Notes under the pieces: model-generated
Told to the model about the DNA's origin: nothing
Database searches by the model: none
The model's input: the letters and a program-made list of their open reading frames with translations, nothing else
Shown here: piece after piece, positions 39,667-48,123 of the stretch
How positions within the stretch are numbered: position 1 is the stretch's first letter
How the letters are laid out: each line of letters opens with the position of its first letter
Assembly: GCA_026224825.1 (NCBI GenBank)
Contig: JAMFRO010000084.1
Span: forward strand, 124,001-188,000
Length of the DNA stretch: 64,000 nucleotides
Direction of reading: 5' to 3'
Source: a bacterium
Lineage (GTDB): Bacteria > Pseudomonadota > Alphaproteobacteria > Acetobacterales > Acetobacteraceae
Made by a program: the position numbers and the translations under genes

Positions 39667-40296
39667 ATGAGTTACGCCGTGAAAGAGATGTTTTACACGC
39701 TGCAGGGTGAGGGCCGCCAGGCCGGGCGCCCGGCTGTGTTCTGCCGTTTTGCCGGCTGTAATCTGTGGTCGGGGCGCGAGGAGGACCGCGCGGAGGCGGT
39801 GTGCCGGTTCTGCGATACGGATTTTGTGGGCATGGACGGTGTGGGCGGCGGGCGGTTTGCCTCGGGTGAGGCGCTGGCCAAGGCCATTGCGGCTTTATGG
39901 CCTGCGGGCGGCGCGCGGCTGGTGGTGCTGACCGGCGGCGAACCGCTGTTGCAGGTGGATGAGGCTCTTATAACGGCACTGCATGATGTGGGGTTCGAGA
40001 TCGCCATTGAGACCAACGGCACGATTGCGCCGCCGCCGGGCGTAGACTGGCTGTGCGTCAGCCCCAAGGCCGGCGCCGAACTGGTGGTGATGGCGGGCGA
40101 TGAGCTGAAGCTGGTGTTCCCGCAGGCTGACGCCGCGCCCGCTTCGTTTGAAGCCCTGGAATTTGCGAACTTCCTGCTCCAGCCCATGGACGGGCCGGAC
40201 CGCGCCGCCAATACTGAGGCAGCCGTCGCCTACTGCCTGGCGCATCCGCAATGGCGGCTTAGCCTGCAAACCCATAAAATCCTCGGGATTTCCTGA
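39667..40296 (+). CDS. queE: 7-carboxy-7-deazaguanine synthase QueE
   Basis: A 209-residue radical SAM enzyme making 7-carboxy-7-deazaguanine from carboxytetrahydropterin, for queuosine. The cluster motif is the extended form seen in some QueEs: 'CRFAGCNLWSGREEDRAEAV' then 'CRFCDTDF', with a long insert between the first Cys and the last two. 'LTGGEPLLQVDEAL' is the SAM-binding motif. The ATG at 39667 is preceded by CAGGAG, and the ORF track start at 39640 is not. It is the first gene of queE-queD-queC, joined by TGATG and ATGAGTAA overlaps. Confidence 0.93.
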   Translation: MSYAVKEMFYTLQGEGRQAGRPAVFCRFAGCNLWSGREEDRAEAVCRFCDTDFVGMDGVGGGRFASGEALAKAIAALWPAGGARLVVLTGGEPLLQVDEALITALHDVGFEIAIETNGTIAPPPGVDWLCVSPKAGAELVVMAGDELKLVFPQADAAPASFEALEFANFLLQPMDGPDRAANTEAAVAYCLAHPQWRLSLQTHKILGIS

Positions 40297-40670
40297 TGTT
40301 CGAACTCGCCAAGCAATTCAGTTTTGAGGCTGCGCACACATTGCGCCGCAGTGTCGATGCCGCCCCCAGCCGGCGCATCCACGGCCATTCCTACAAGGCC
40401 GAGGTGGTGGTGCAGGGCGAGCGCGACGAGCACGGCATGGTGCTGGATTTGGCCCTGTTCGGCCGCGCCATAGAGGCCGCGCGCATGGGGCTGGACCATC
40501 ATTTTCTCGATGAGGTGGAAGGGCTTGGCCCCGCGACGATTGAGAATCTTACCGCCTGGATCTGGCGGGTTGTGGAACCCACCTGCCCTGGGCTCGCGCG
40601 TGTCGCGGTCTGGCGCGAGTCATCGGGCGACCGCTGCACGTATTTTGGTCCGCAGGCGCCGCATGAGTAA
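40296..40670 (+). CDS. queD: 6-carboxy-5,6,7,8-tetrahydropterin synthase family protein QueD, catalytic Cys replaced by Ser
   Basis: A 124-residue PTPS/QueD fold that normally makes carboxytetrahydropterin from dihydroneopterin triphosphate. Zinc ligands are present ('FEAAH' and '[13 protein letters not shown]'), and the Asp-His pair is in '[20 protein letters not shown]'. In E. coli QueD the catalytic Cys sits just before the GRLHGHS block. Here that position reads P-S-R-R-I-H-G-H-S, with Ser instead of Cys. The only cysteines are near the C-terminus. Whether this is normal for the clade is unknown to me. The gene is translationally coupled to queE and queC. Confidence 0.88.
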   Translation: MFELAKQFSFEAAHTLRRSVDAAPSRRIHGHSYKAEVVVQGERDEHGMVLDLALFGRAIEAARMGLDHHFLDEVEGLGPATIENLTAWIWRVVEPTCPGLARVAVWRESSGDRCTYFGPQAPHE

Positions 40671-41352
40671 TGCCCTGGTACTGTTCTCCGGCGGGCAGGA
40701 TTCCACCACATGTCTGGCCTGGGCGTTGGCGCGGTTTGATCATGTCGAGACCATCGGTTTTGATTACGGCCAGCGCCACCGCATAGAGCTGGATGTGCGC
40801 CCGGCGGTGTTGGCGGGGTTGCGCAAGATTGCTGACTGGGACAGCAGGCTTGGGGAGGACCGTGTGATCGATCTCGCCGTGCTGGGGCAGATCAGCCAGA
40901 CGGCGCTGACGCAGAATGTCGCCATTGCGATGCAGGACAACGGGCTGCCGAACACGTTTGTGCCAGGCCGTAACCTCATCTTCATGAATTTCGCCGCGGC
41001 CGTCGCCTACCGGCGCGGGATAAAAAACATCGTCACCGGCGTGTGCGAGACGGATTTTTCCGGCTACCCGGATTGCCGGGACGATACGATGAAGGCGGTG
41101 CAGCTCGCGCTGAACCTGGGGATGGAGGCGCGGTTCGTGATCCATACGCCGCTGATGTGGATTGATAAAGCGCAGACCTGGGAACTTTCCCAAGAGCTGG
41201 GTGGCGGGGCGCTGGTGGATTTGATCCGCGAGGATACGCATACATGCTACAATGGCGACCGCACGCATCGGCATGATTGGGGCTATGGCTGCGGTGCGTG
41301 CCCGGCTTGTGAGTTGCGCGCGCAGGGGTATGCGCGTTTTACGGCGGCGTAA
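40663..41352 (+). CDS. queC: 7-cyano-7-deazaguanine synthase QueC
   Basis: A 229-residue PP-loop ATPase that turns carboxydeazaguanine into preQ0. The ATP pyrophosphatase motif is '[16 protein letters not shown]', and the C-terminal zinc site is '[14 protein letters not shown]' with an upstream Cys. The ORF track begins at 40510, but the true start is the ATG at 40663 inside the queD stop (ATGAGTAA). This closes the queE-queD-queC operon. No queF or folE lies here. Confidence 0.94.
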   Translation: MSNALVLFSGGQDSTTCLAWALARFDHVETIGFDYGQRHRIELDVRPAVLAGLRKIADWDSRLGEDRVIDLAVLGQISQTALTQNVAIAMQDNGLPNTFVPGRNLIFMNFAAAVAYRRGIKNIVTGVCETDFSGYPDCRDDTMKAVQLALNLGMEARFVIHTPLMWIDKAQTWELSQELGGGALVDLIREDTHTCYNGDRTHRHDWGYGCGACPACELRAQGYARFTAA

Positions 41353-41378
41353 ATAACACTGTCATTGCGAGCGTCACG

Positions 41379-42149
41379 CTATTTTTTTGCGCCCCGTCCC
41401 AATTCCGTAACAACCCCATGCAGCGTGTTCAGCTCCTGGCGTGTCACCTCACCGCGCTGGAAGAAATGCCGCAGATTACGCACCATCCCCGGCCGCTTCT
41501 GTTCATTGCGCAGGAACCCGCTGTCATCGCAGGCGCTGACGAGGTGGGTCATGAAATTATCCAGCTCACCTTTGGTCGCGGGCGTGGTTTCATTCACCTG
41601 CAGCTCGCGCACCGGCTGTTCCGGGCTGCGCGCCAGCCACCATTCATAGCCGAACACCATCACCGCCTGGGCTAGGTTCAGCGACATGAAATCCGGGTTG
41701 AGATCGTAACGGATTAGGCTGTCCGCGCAGGCGATGTCCTCGTTGTCCAGTCCCGTGCGCTCCGGGCCGAATAGCACACCGGTTTTCGAACCCCGCAGGC
41801 CACAGGCCACCACTTCACCAGCCCCGCCGCGCGCGGTGAGCACGGGCTTGATGATATGCCGCGGCCGCGGGCAGGTGGCGAACACGCGGTGCAAATCCGC
41901 CACCGCATCAGCTACGGTCGCAAAAACCTGCGCGGAATCCAATATCCGATGCGCCCCCGAGCCCGTAATCCACGCACGCGGCAACGGCCAGCCATCACGC
42001 GGCGCCACAATGCGGAGATGAAACAGCCCGCCATTGCCCATGGCCCGCGCCACAGCCCCAATATTCTCCGCCAGCTGCGGCCGCACCAGCACCACCACCG
42101 GCGAAGGCTCGATGGGTGCGAGTTCCGCGCCGCCATCCCGCCCTGTCAA
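41379..42149 (-). CDS. trmJ: TrmJ/SpoU-family RNA 2'-O-methyltransferase
   Basis: A SPOUT methyltransferase. Motif 1 'VLVRPQLAENIGAVARAMGN', motif 2 'GVLFGPERTGLDNEDI' and motif 3 'NPDFMSLNLAQAVMVFGYEWW' form the knotted SAM site. A C-terminal helical extension fits TrmJ, which modifies position 32 of tRNA (inference). The ORF track start is a TTG at 42173. I favour the TTG at 42149, which overlaps the cysS stop (TTGA) and has AAGAGG 8 nt upstream. Only 26 nt separate its end from queC. Confidence 0.85.
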   Translation of the reverse strand: MTGRDGGAELAPIEPSPVVVLVRPQLAENIGAVARAMGNGGLFHLRIVAPRDGWPLPRAWITGSGAHRILDSAQVFATVADAVADLHRVFATCPRPRHIIKPVLTARGGAGEVVACGLRGSKTGVLFGPERTGLDNEDIACADSLIRYDLNPDFMSLNLAQAVMVFGYEWWLARSPEQPVRELQVNETTPATKGELDNFMTHLVSACDDSGFLRNEQKRPGMVRNLRHFFQRGEVTRQELNTLHGVVTELGRGAKK

Positions 42150-43663
42150 AGTTTCAGCCTCTTCCACTTCCAACCCTGGGGGGTGTCCGTGAGAACTACT
42201 CCATCCAACACGAGTGCTCTGCGAAGCCGATCAATTTTTGCCGCATTTCCCGAAGACGTAGCCAAATTGAGGTCATCAACAAATTTATCGGCTTGCTCAT
42301 AATCAAGTTTATTTGGCGGCCTACTTCCAATACTGAAATCACCATCTAACATATCTTCAATAAAAAAGCCTTGCAGAGCAAGTTCGTAACGAAGCCTATC
42401 CGCTTTATCATAATCTTTCTGATTACGAGCATCTTTGCGTTCTAACGCAGTTTCATAGATTTCTGACGGAACATTTCTCCCAAACCACTCTTTCGGAGTT
42501 GTATTGAATAGCCCCAGCAATTTACCGGCTGCTTTCAATGCGGCCGCCCCGGCCGCGTTACCGGCAAATGCCAAGTCAGCATATTTATGCAAAGCAGCAA
42601 TCGCGGCCGGCGTGTTCAAATCATCCAGCAGCGCATCGAACACCAGCATCACCGGCACCTGTCGGTCAGTCGCTTCCGGGTGCTTCTCAATCGCGCGATA
42701 AAACCGGTCCAACTCGGCTTTAGCCTCCACCAGCCCAGCATCGGAAAAATCCAACGTAGAACGATAATGCGAACGCATCAGCAGAAACCGCACCGCCTCG
42801 CCTGGTGCCTTCTCCAGCACATCGTGCAACACCAGAAAATTGCCCAGCGACTTGCTCATCTTCTCGCCATTCACCAGCAGCATGCGGTTATGCACCCACA
42901 CATTGGCGAAGTTCGAGCCCGGAAAGGCGCAGCAGGATTGCGCGATCTCATTCTCATGATGCGGGAAGATCAGGTCATCCCCGCCGCCATGAATATCGAA
43001 ATCCTGCCCCAGGTGTTTCCAGCTCATCGCCGAGCATTCAATATGCCAGCCCGGCCGGCCGCGCCCCCAGGGGCTGTCCCAGCCTGGCAGGTCGGGGGTG
43101 GAGGGCTTCCACAGCACGAAATCCCCGGCATCGCGCTTATAGGCGGCCACATCCACCCGGGCGCCGGCGAGCAGTTCATCCGGGGTATGGCCGGAGAACT
43201 TGCCGTAATTCGGGTCGGAGGCCACCGCGAACAGCACATGCCCCTCGGCCTCATAGGCATGCCCATTGGCAATCAGCCGCTCGATAATCTCGATGATCTC
43301 GGGCAGATGCTCGGTCGCGCGCGGCTCGATATCGGGGGGCAGCGTGTACAGCAGCCCCATATCCTCATGGTACCAGCGCACCGGGCCTTGCGTGACCTCC
43401 TCGATGCTCACGCCCCGCGCCGCCGCCCGCTCGTTGATCCGGTCGTCGATATCCGTGATGTTTCGCACATAGGTCACGCGCGGGTAGATCCGGCGCAGCA
43501 GGCGGATCAGAATATCGAAAATGACCACATTGCGCGCATTGCCGATATGCGCCCTGTCATACACCGTCGGCCCGCACAAATAGGCACGAATATTCTCCGC
43601 ATCGAGCGGTACGAACAATTCCTTGGCGCGGGTGCGGGTGTTGTAGAGCGTCAACTGGGTCAT
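42146..43663 (-). CDS. cysS: cysteinyl-tRNA synthetase with an AT-rich, extended C-terminus
   Basis: A class I aminoacyl-tRNA synthetase of about 505 residues. The HIGH-equivalent is 'YDRAHIGNARNVVIF' and 'KMSKSLGNFL' is the KMSKS loop. 'HGGGDDLIFPHHENEIAQS' holds zinc and active-site ligands. The start at 43663 (MTQLTLYNTRTR) is the family start, not 43951. E. coli CysS is about 461 residues, so the tail here is about 40 longer. The 3' end (42190-42540) is strikingly AT-rich. It contains two related-looking stretches ('KDYDKADRLRYELALQG' and 'NAAKIDRLRRALVLDG'), the second ending in the usual 'DTPQGWKWKR'. Confidence 0.93.
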   Translation of the reverse strand: MTQLTLYNTRTRAKELFVPLDAENIRAYLCGPTVYDRAHIGNARNVVIFDILIRLLRRIYPRVTYVRNITDIDDRINERAAARGVSIEEVTQGPVRWYHEDMGLLYTLPPDIEPRATEHLPEIIEIIERLIANGHAYEAEGHVLFAVASDPNYGKFSGHTPDELLAGARVDVAAYKRDAGDFVLWKPSTPDLPGWDSPWGRGRPGWHIECSAMSWKHLGQDFDIHGGGDDLIFPHHENEIAQSCCAFPGSNFANVWVHNRMLLVNGEKMSKSLGNFLVLHDVLEKAPGEAVRFLLMRSHYRSTLDFSDAGLVEAKAELDRFYRAIEKHPEATDRQVPVMLVFDALLDDLNTPAAIAALHKYADLAFAGNAAGAAALKAAGKLLGLFNTTPKEWFGRNVPSEIYETALERKDARNQKDYDKADRLRYELALQGFFIEDMLDGDFSIGSRPPNKLDYEQADKFVDDLNLATSSGNAAKIDRLRRALVLDGVVLTDTPQGWKWKRLKL

Positions 43664-43739
43664 GGCCGCTCTTTTGGCCGGTTTGCCGCCCAAATCAAGC
43701 CATGTTGATTTTTTTAAGGTCAGCGCCCCAGATAGGCAC

Positions 43740-45125
43740 ATGGAAAAGATACTTGATACGGTGGACGCCCAGCTCGAATCCGGCCTGGAGAGGCTGTTCG
43801 CCTTCCTGCGCATCCCCAGCATTTCCGCCCAGCCGGCGCATAAAGGCGACTGCCTGGCCGCCGCCGAATTTATCCGGGCCGAGCTGCAGACCATGGGGTT
43901 TGCCGCCCGCCTGTCCGAGACCACCGGGCTGCCGGGGGTCATCGCCACCAACCATGAGGCCGGGCCGGACGTGCCGCATGTGCTGTTCTACGGCCATTAC
44001 GACGTCCAGCCCGTTGATCCGCGCAGCCTGTGGCACGCCGACCCGTTCGACCCGCAGCTTGTGGACGGGCCGAGGGGTAAAAAAATCGTGGCGCGGGGGG
44101 CGGTGGACGATAAAGGGCAAGTTATCAGCTTCCTGGAAGCCTGCCGGGCGCATCTGGCCGTTAACGGGCGCCTGCCGGTGCGGCTGACCATGCTGCTGGA
44201 AGGCGAGGAGGAGAACGGCAGCCCCTCGCTGGCCGAGCTTCTCAATAATGAGCGCGAGACACTGGCGGCGGCGGATTTCGTCTATGTCGCGGACACCAAC
44301 ATGTGGGATGCCGCAACGCCCGCCATTACCGCAAGCTTGCGCGGGCTGGCGGCCATGGAGGTGCGCATCCATGGGCCGAGCCGCGATCTGCATTCCGGCT
44401 TCTTCGGCGGTCTGGCGCTGAACCCCATCCAGGTGCTGGTGGACATTCTGGGCCAGCTCAAGGATGCTTCCGGGCGCATCGCTATACCTGGGTTTTACGA
44501 TGGCATCACGGAGGTTTCGCCCGCGCAGGAAGAAGCCTGGGGGCAGCTTGGGTTTGATACCGCCGGTTTCCTCGGCGGCGTCGGACTGAGCACCCCGGCC
44601 GGCGAAGCGGGGCAGATCCCGCTGGCGCAAATCTGGGCCCGGCCGACCGCCGAAATCAACGGCATATACGGCGGCTACCAGGGCGATGGCAGTAAAACGG
44701 TGATTCCCGCCCATGCCACGGCCAAGCTGACGTTTCGGCTCGTTGCGGGGCAGGACCCGGCGCAAATCCAGGAGAAATTCGAGAATTTTGTCACATCCCG
44801 CCTGCCGCCCGACGCGCGCGCGGAATTTATCCGCGGCGCTGCGGCACCCGGCTATGGGCTGAACCCACAGGCCTCGTTTTTACGCGCGGCCCAGGCGGCT
44901 TTGACCGAGGAATTCGGCAAACCGGCCGCACTTATCGGGTGCGGCGCCTCCATCCCCGTGGTGGAAGCGTTTAAGACGCATCTGGGGCTGGACACGCTGC
45001 TGGCCGGCTTCGGGCTGGATGATGATTGCGTGCACTCGCCCAATGAGAAATTCGATCTCGCCTGTTTCCATCGCGGCACCAGGGCGCATGCGCGGCTGCT
45101 GGCGGCGCTGGGGGGAAACCGTTGA
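43740..45125 (+). CDS. M20 family zinc peptidase (dipeptidase-like)
   Basis: A 461-residue M20/M25/M40 metallopeptidase. 'VLFYGHYDVQPVDP' has the first metal ligand His and Asp, 'GAVDDKGQV' the bridging Asp, and 'LLEGEEENGSPSL' the Glu-Glu catalytic/metal pair. A dimerisation domain with 'GPSRDLHSGFFGGLALNP' comes next, and the final metal His is in 'DCVHSPNEKFDL'. The layout resembles carnosinase-like/ArgE-like dipeptidases. The substrate is unknown. The ORF track start at 43662 is shadow sequence. Its stop overlaps the start of the rraB-like gene (TGATG). Confidence 0.88.
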   Translation: MEKILDTVDAQLESGLERLFAFLRIPSISAQPAHKGDCLAAAEFIRAELQTMGFAARLSETTGLPGVIATNHEAGPDVPHVLFYGHYDVQPVDPRSLWHADPFDPQLVDGPRGKKIVARGAVDDKGQVISFLEACRAHLAVNGRLPVRLTMLLEGEEENGSPSLAELLNNERETLAAADFVYVADTNMWDAATPAITASLRGLAAMEVRIHGPSRDLHSGFFGGLALNPIQVLVDILGQLKDASGRIAIPGFYDGITEVSPAQEEAWGQLGFDTAGFLGGVGLSTPAGEAGQIPLAQIWARPTAEINGIYGGYQGDGSKTVIPAHATAKLTFRLVAGQDPAQIQEKFENFVTSRLPPDARAEFIRGAAAPGYGLNPQASFLRAAQAALTEEFGKPAALIGCGASIPVVEAFKTHLGLDTLLAGFGLDDDCVHSPNEKFDLACFHRGTRAHARLLAALGGNR

Positions 45126-45470
45126 TGAGCGAAAATCGATTTCCCAACGACGACAATGGCAATGTGCTGCGAAGGCTGGTTCGAGAACGGAGATAACCTC
45201 AATATTCCGCGGAATATCGATTTCCAGGTCGTGTCACCCAGCGCAGATGCTGCGGAAAGACTTGCGGATACGATTCGCGCCCGGGGGTACGCTGCTTCGG
45301 TTCACTTCCCTGGCTGTGTTTCCACTCTTCCATGGGAGGTGCATGTCATATGCCATATGTTACCAACTCACGAAGGCATAACGCGCTTTGAACATGAATT
45401 GGAACAAGCAGCGGCGTCCCTGGGTGGCCGTAATGACGGTTGGGGATGTTTTAACGTCAAGACAAACTAA
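45125..45470 (+). pseudogene. RraB-like gene (RNase E inhibitor B family) with a 1-nt frameshift
   Basis: The first frame from the ATG at 45125 reads MSENRFPNDDNGNVLRRLV, then ends after a few residues. The second frame continues as 'ENGDNLNIPRNIDFQVV', 'ADTIRARGYAASVHF', 'WEVHVICHMLPTHEGITRFE'. Removing one base (C at 45182) joins them into a normal RraB-family protein of about 114 residues. The ORF track shows only the second frame from an artificial ATG at 45156. The start overlaps the M20 stop, so it was translated by coupling. A sequencing error cannot be excluded. RraB acts on RNase E in E. coli. Confidence 0.72.
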
Positions 45471-45488
45471 ACGGCAAAACCCCAGATC

Positions 45489-45899
45489 TCAACTATACCG
45501 TATCGCATCCACCAGCATCTCGACCATGCCCCCCGCCACCAGCGCGACATCAATGCGCATCTCGTCCCGCGCCCAGTCCTCGTGCAACGCCAGTGCCACA
45601 CTTGCCGCCTCCAGCAGCCGCGCCTGCTGCCGGGCCGAGACGGCATAGGCCGCATCCGCCAGGCAGCCCCGCGCCTTCACCTCGACAAACACCAGCCGCT
45701 GCGCATCCGCCACAACCAGATCGATTTCCCCAGCACCGGTGCGTAAACGGCGCGCCAGCACGGTAAACCCCTGCCCCTCCAATTGCGCCGCGACAATATC
45801 CTCAGCGCCGCGCCCCATCATCTCCGCAGCGCGGCGTTTTGCCGGGGCACGGGGTTTGGCAATGGCCGCCAGTGGAAAATTTTGCATCTGCATCATCAC
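45489..45899 (-). CDS. YraN (UPF0102) family nuclease-fold protein
   Basis: A 136-residue protein with the restriction-endonuclease-like core of YraN: 'GRGAEDIVAAQLEGQGFTVLARRLRTGAGEIDLVV' followed by 'LVFVEVKARG', giving the E...D...E-x-K pattern. The C-terminal 'RIDVALVAGGMVEMLVDAI' matches the family. Activity is not established in most organisms, although Holliday junction or DNA-processing roles have been suggested. Several Met codons (MMMQMQNF) make the exact start uncertain. It is convergent with the frameshifted gene. Confidence 0.85.
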   Translation of the reverse strand: MMMQMQNFPLAAIAKPRAPAKRRAAEMMGRGAEDIVAAQLEGQGFTVLARRLRTGAGEIDLVVADAQRLVFVEVKARGCLADAAYAVSARQQARLLEAASVALALHEDWARDEMRIDVALVAGGMVEMLVDAIRYS

Positions 45900-45961
45900 G
45901 AACTTAATATCTCAGAAATTAGTTAATATTTTCCTAATTTTCCTCGGCCTATCAGCCCGGC

Positions 45962-47017
45962 CTACTTCTGCCCCGTCGACCGCCACGTTCCGCGCTGCTG
46001 GTCGGCGAACTCCTCGGCCATGGCCAGGCCCAGGGCCAGCAGCACCGGCCCGAGGAACACTCCCAGCGCGCCAAACGTAATCGCCCCGCCCAGCACGCCG
46101 ATCAGCGTTACCGCATAGGGTAGCGACGCCCCGCGCGCGATCAACCAGGGGCGCAGGATGGAATCCGCCCCGCCGACCACGACGAAGCAGTAGATCAGCA
46201 GCAATAGCGCGAAGACCGGATGGCCCATCGCCAGCATATACAGGCAGAGCGGCACGTAGATGATCATCGCCCCGGCCGGCACGATGGACACCAGCCCCGC
46301 CACCACCGCCAACAGCAGCGGCTGCGGTGCGCGGAATATCGCGAACCCCACCGCGTACAGCACGCCCTGGAACGCCGCCGTGCCTAGAATCCCGAACACC
46401 ACCCCGCGCACAGTGGCCGCCACCAGCCCGAACAGCTCGTCCAGCCGCGCCTGGTTGATCATGCGCGCCAGCACCAGCCGTGCCCGCGCCACCACCAGCT
46501 CGCCTGAGAGGAAAAACAGGAAGGCGAAGAACAGTGCCACGATGGTGTCGAACAGACCATGCGTGGCGCGGATCAGCAGATGTATCCCCGAATGCGCCAC
46601 CGAGCCCAGCACCGGCTGCAGCGAGGTCGCCATGCCGCCCAAATCATCGGCCGAATTATTCCAGAAATCGCTGATGAACCCGCCCAGCAGCGGGATTTTC
46701 TCGAGAAACGCCGGCGCCGGCGGCAGGCCGTTCTGCAGCACGCTGGTCACCCAGCCCCGGCTCTCGCGCGCCTCCTTGGCCGCCAGCAGCGCCACATGCA
46801 CCAGCGGCACCAGCACCAAAGCCGATACCACCAGCGTGATGACGAACGCCGCCACGGTCGGCCGTACATAGCGGCAGAACCGGGTGTAGACCGGCCACAG
46901 GCAGTAGACCAATATCGCCGCCCAGATCATGGCCGGCAAAAAAGGCAGCAAAATCAAAAGGCAACTGAAGCCCAGCGCCACGGCGAGTGCCAGCAGAATG
47001 ATCCGGTCAGGTTTCAT
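45962..47017 (-). CDS. AI-2E family (PerM/TqsA-like) membrane transporter
   Basis: A 351-residue multi-pass membrane protein. The N-terminal 'ILLPFLPAMIWAAILVYCLWPVYTRF' and the C-terminal 'GVLGGAITFGALGVFLGPVLLALGLAM' are the family's conserved helices. About eight segments are visible. Despite the AI-2 name, most members have unknown substrates, and some are sodium-proton antiporters. It is divergent from the XRE regulator gene across about 230 nt. Confidence 0.86.
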   Translation of the reverse strand: MKPDRIILLALAVALGFSCLLILLPFLPAMIWAAILVYCLWPVYTRFCRYVRPTVAAFVITLVVSALVLVPLVHVALLAAKEARESRGWVTSVLQNGLPPAPAFLEKIPLLGGFISDFWNNSADDLGGMATSLQPVLGSVAHSGIHLLIRATHGLFDTIVALFFAFLFFLSGELVVARARLVLARMINQARLDELFGLVAATVRGVVFGILGTAAFQGVLYAVGFAIFRAPQPLLLAVVAGLVSIVPAGAMIIYVPLCLYMLAMGHPVFALLLLIYCFVVVGGADSILRPWLIARGASLPYAVTLIGVLGGAITFGALGVFLGPVLLALGLAMAEEFADQQRGTWRSTGQK

Positions 47018-47179
47018 GCGTTACTGATGCCCGAGCTTGCCCCTTACCCGCAATCCCCCCACTCCCTAGTTTGTCACAGTGCTGACACAGTCTAGTCAAC
47101 GGCAACCATTCTCGTCGGCTGCAATTGTTTTCAACATTTCCGCCATGCATGATTTTCCATGGCGCTCTATCTTTTTTTA

Positions 47180-47192
47180 TGAGATTATCTCA
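47180..47192. promoter_or_regulatory. candidate operator palindrome upstream of the XRE regulator
   Basis: 'tgagattatctca' is a perfect 13-nt palindrome 53 nt before the regulator's ATG. A TACAAT hexamer at 47215-47220 could be the -10 box. A second partial repeat, 'tgtca...tgaca', is near 47078. Autoregulation by the XRE protein is inferred. Confidence 0.4.
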
Positions 47193-47244
47193 CAGAATGT
47201 GGGACATGTTCGTCTACAATCTTTCAGCGCTGTAAGGAAAAAAA

Positions 47245-48123
47245 ATGCGCTTCAATGAAATCGGCCAGCAATTGCGCGCCTACCGGATGGAATCCGGGCT
47301 CAAAGCCGAGGAAATCTCCGCCCGGCTTGGGGTCTCCCGCGCTGCCTTGTACCGCTATGAAAAAGGCGAGGTCATCAAACTCGACACCGTCAACCGCCTG
47401 GCCGAGCTGCTGAAAATCTCCCCCCTCACGCTGCTGGGAATCGGCGTGGAATATTACGCCAAGCCGGTGGGTTACGCTGAGCGCCTGCGCCAGATTGAGG
47501 AAACCTCGGACCAGATCCTGCAGGTTTTTGGCCCGGTCTGTTATCTTATCACCTCCGACCAGTACGATTCGCTCCTGGCGCAGATGTTCGAGGAGCATGC
47601 CGAGTCTCAAGGTGCCGACCGCGCCACCGCCCGCGCCGCTGCCGAGCAACTGATGAGTGTGATGATCTCGCGCAAGCGCATGTATGCCTCGCGCAAGCCG
47701 TCCATCATCGGCATTCTCACCATCGGCTCCATCCAGAAACTGCTGGCCGAGGGCATCGCGCCGGCCGCCAATGTTAGCGATACCCTGCGCAATGCGGCGC
47801 GCGAGGTTGCCGCGCGCGAGATCGAGCTGGTGGCCGGCCATATGGAGAGCGAGCCGATCGGGCTGCAGCTCGGGCTGATGGCGCATGGCGAGCCCAACGG
47901 CCCGTTCACTTTGCTGCGCTCGCGTGAGCGCGCCACTCTGGCCATCAACCCCTTCCCTGCGGACGCCCCGCCCAGCCAGCAATCCGGCGTGTCCATGATC
48001 ACCAGCGCCGAGGACGCCGTGGCGGCGCATCAGCGCGTCTCGGAGCTCGCCTGGCGCGAAGCCATCAAAGGTTCGGCGGCGGCGGAGCGGGTGCGCGGCC
48101 TCGTCGCGGCATCGCGGGCGTGA
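47245..48123 (+). CDS. XRE-family transcriptional regulator
   Basis: A 292-residue regulator. The N-terminal Cro/CI helix-turn-helix is 'LRAYRMESGLKAEEISARLGVSRAALYRYEKG' (residues about 10-40), then a long C-terminal domain with 'YAERLRQIEETSDQILQVFGP' and 'SIQKLLAEGI' that may bind a ligand. AAGGA precedes the ATG. The stop overlaps the GTG of the sulfurtransferase gene, so it is co-translated with sulfur genes that it may control. The effector is unknown. Confidence 0.82.
   Translation: MRFNEIGQQLRAYRMESGLKAEEISARLGVSRAALYRYEKGEVIKLDTVNRLAELLKISPLTLLGIGVEYYAKPVGYAERLRQIEETSDQILQVFGPVCYLITSDQYDSLLAQMFEEHAESQGADRATARAAAEQLMSVMISRKRMYASRKPSIIGILTIGSIQKLLAEGIAPAANVSDTLRNAAREVAAREIELVAGHMESEPIGLQLGLMAHGEPNGPFTLLRSRERATLAINPFPADAPPSQQSGVSMITSAEDAVAAHQRVSELAWREAIKGSAAAERVRGLVAASRA

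Noticed and set aside
41362-41378. terminator after queC
   Set aside because: A 5-bp 'agcgt-c-acgct' stem with Ts is too short to call confidently. It may be half of a REP-like repeat.
45156-45470. 104-aa ORF as a complete protein starting at 45156
   Set aside because: The first residues (MAMCCEGWF) do not fit the RraB family, whereas the other frame from 45125 does. It is treated as frameshifted.
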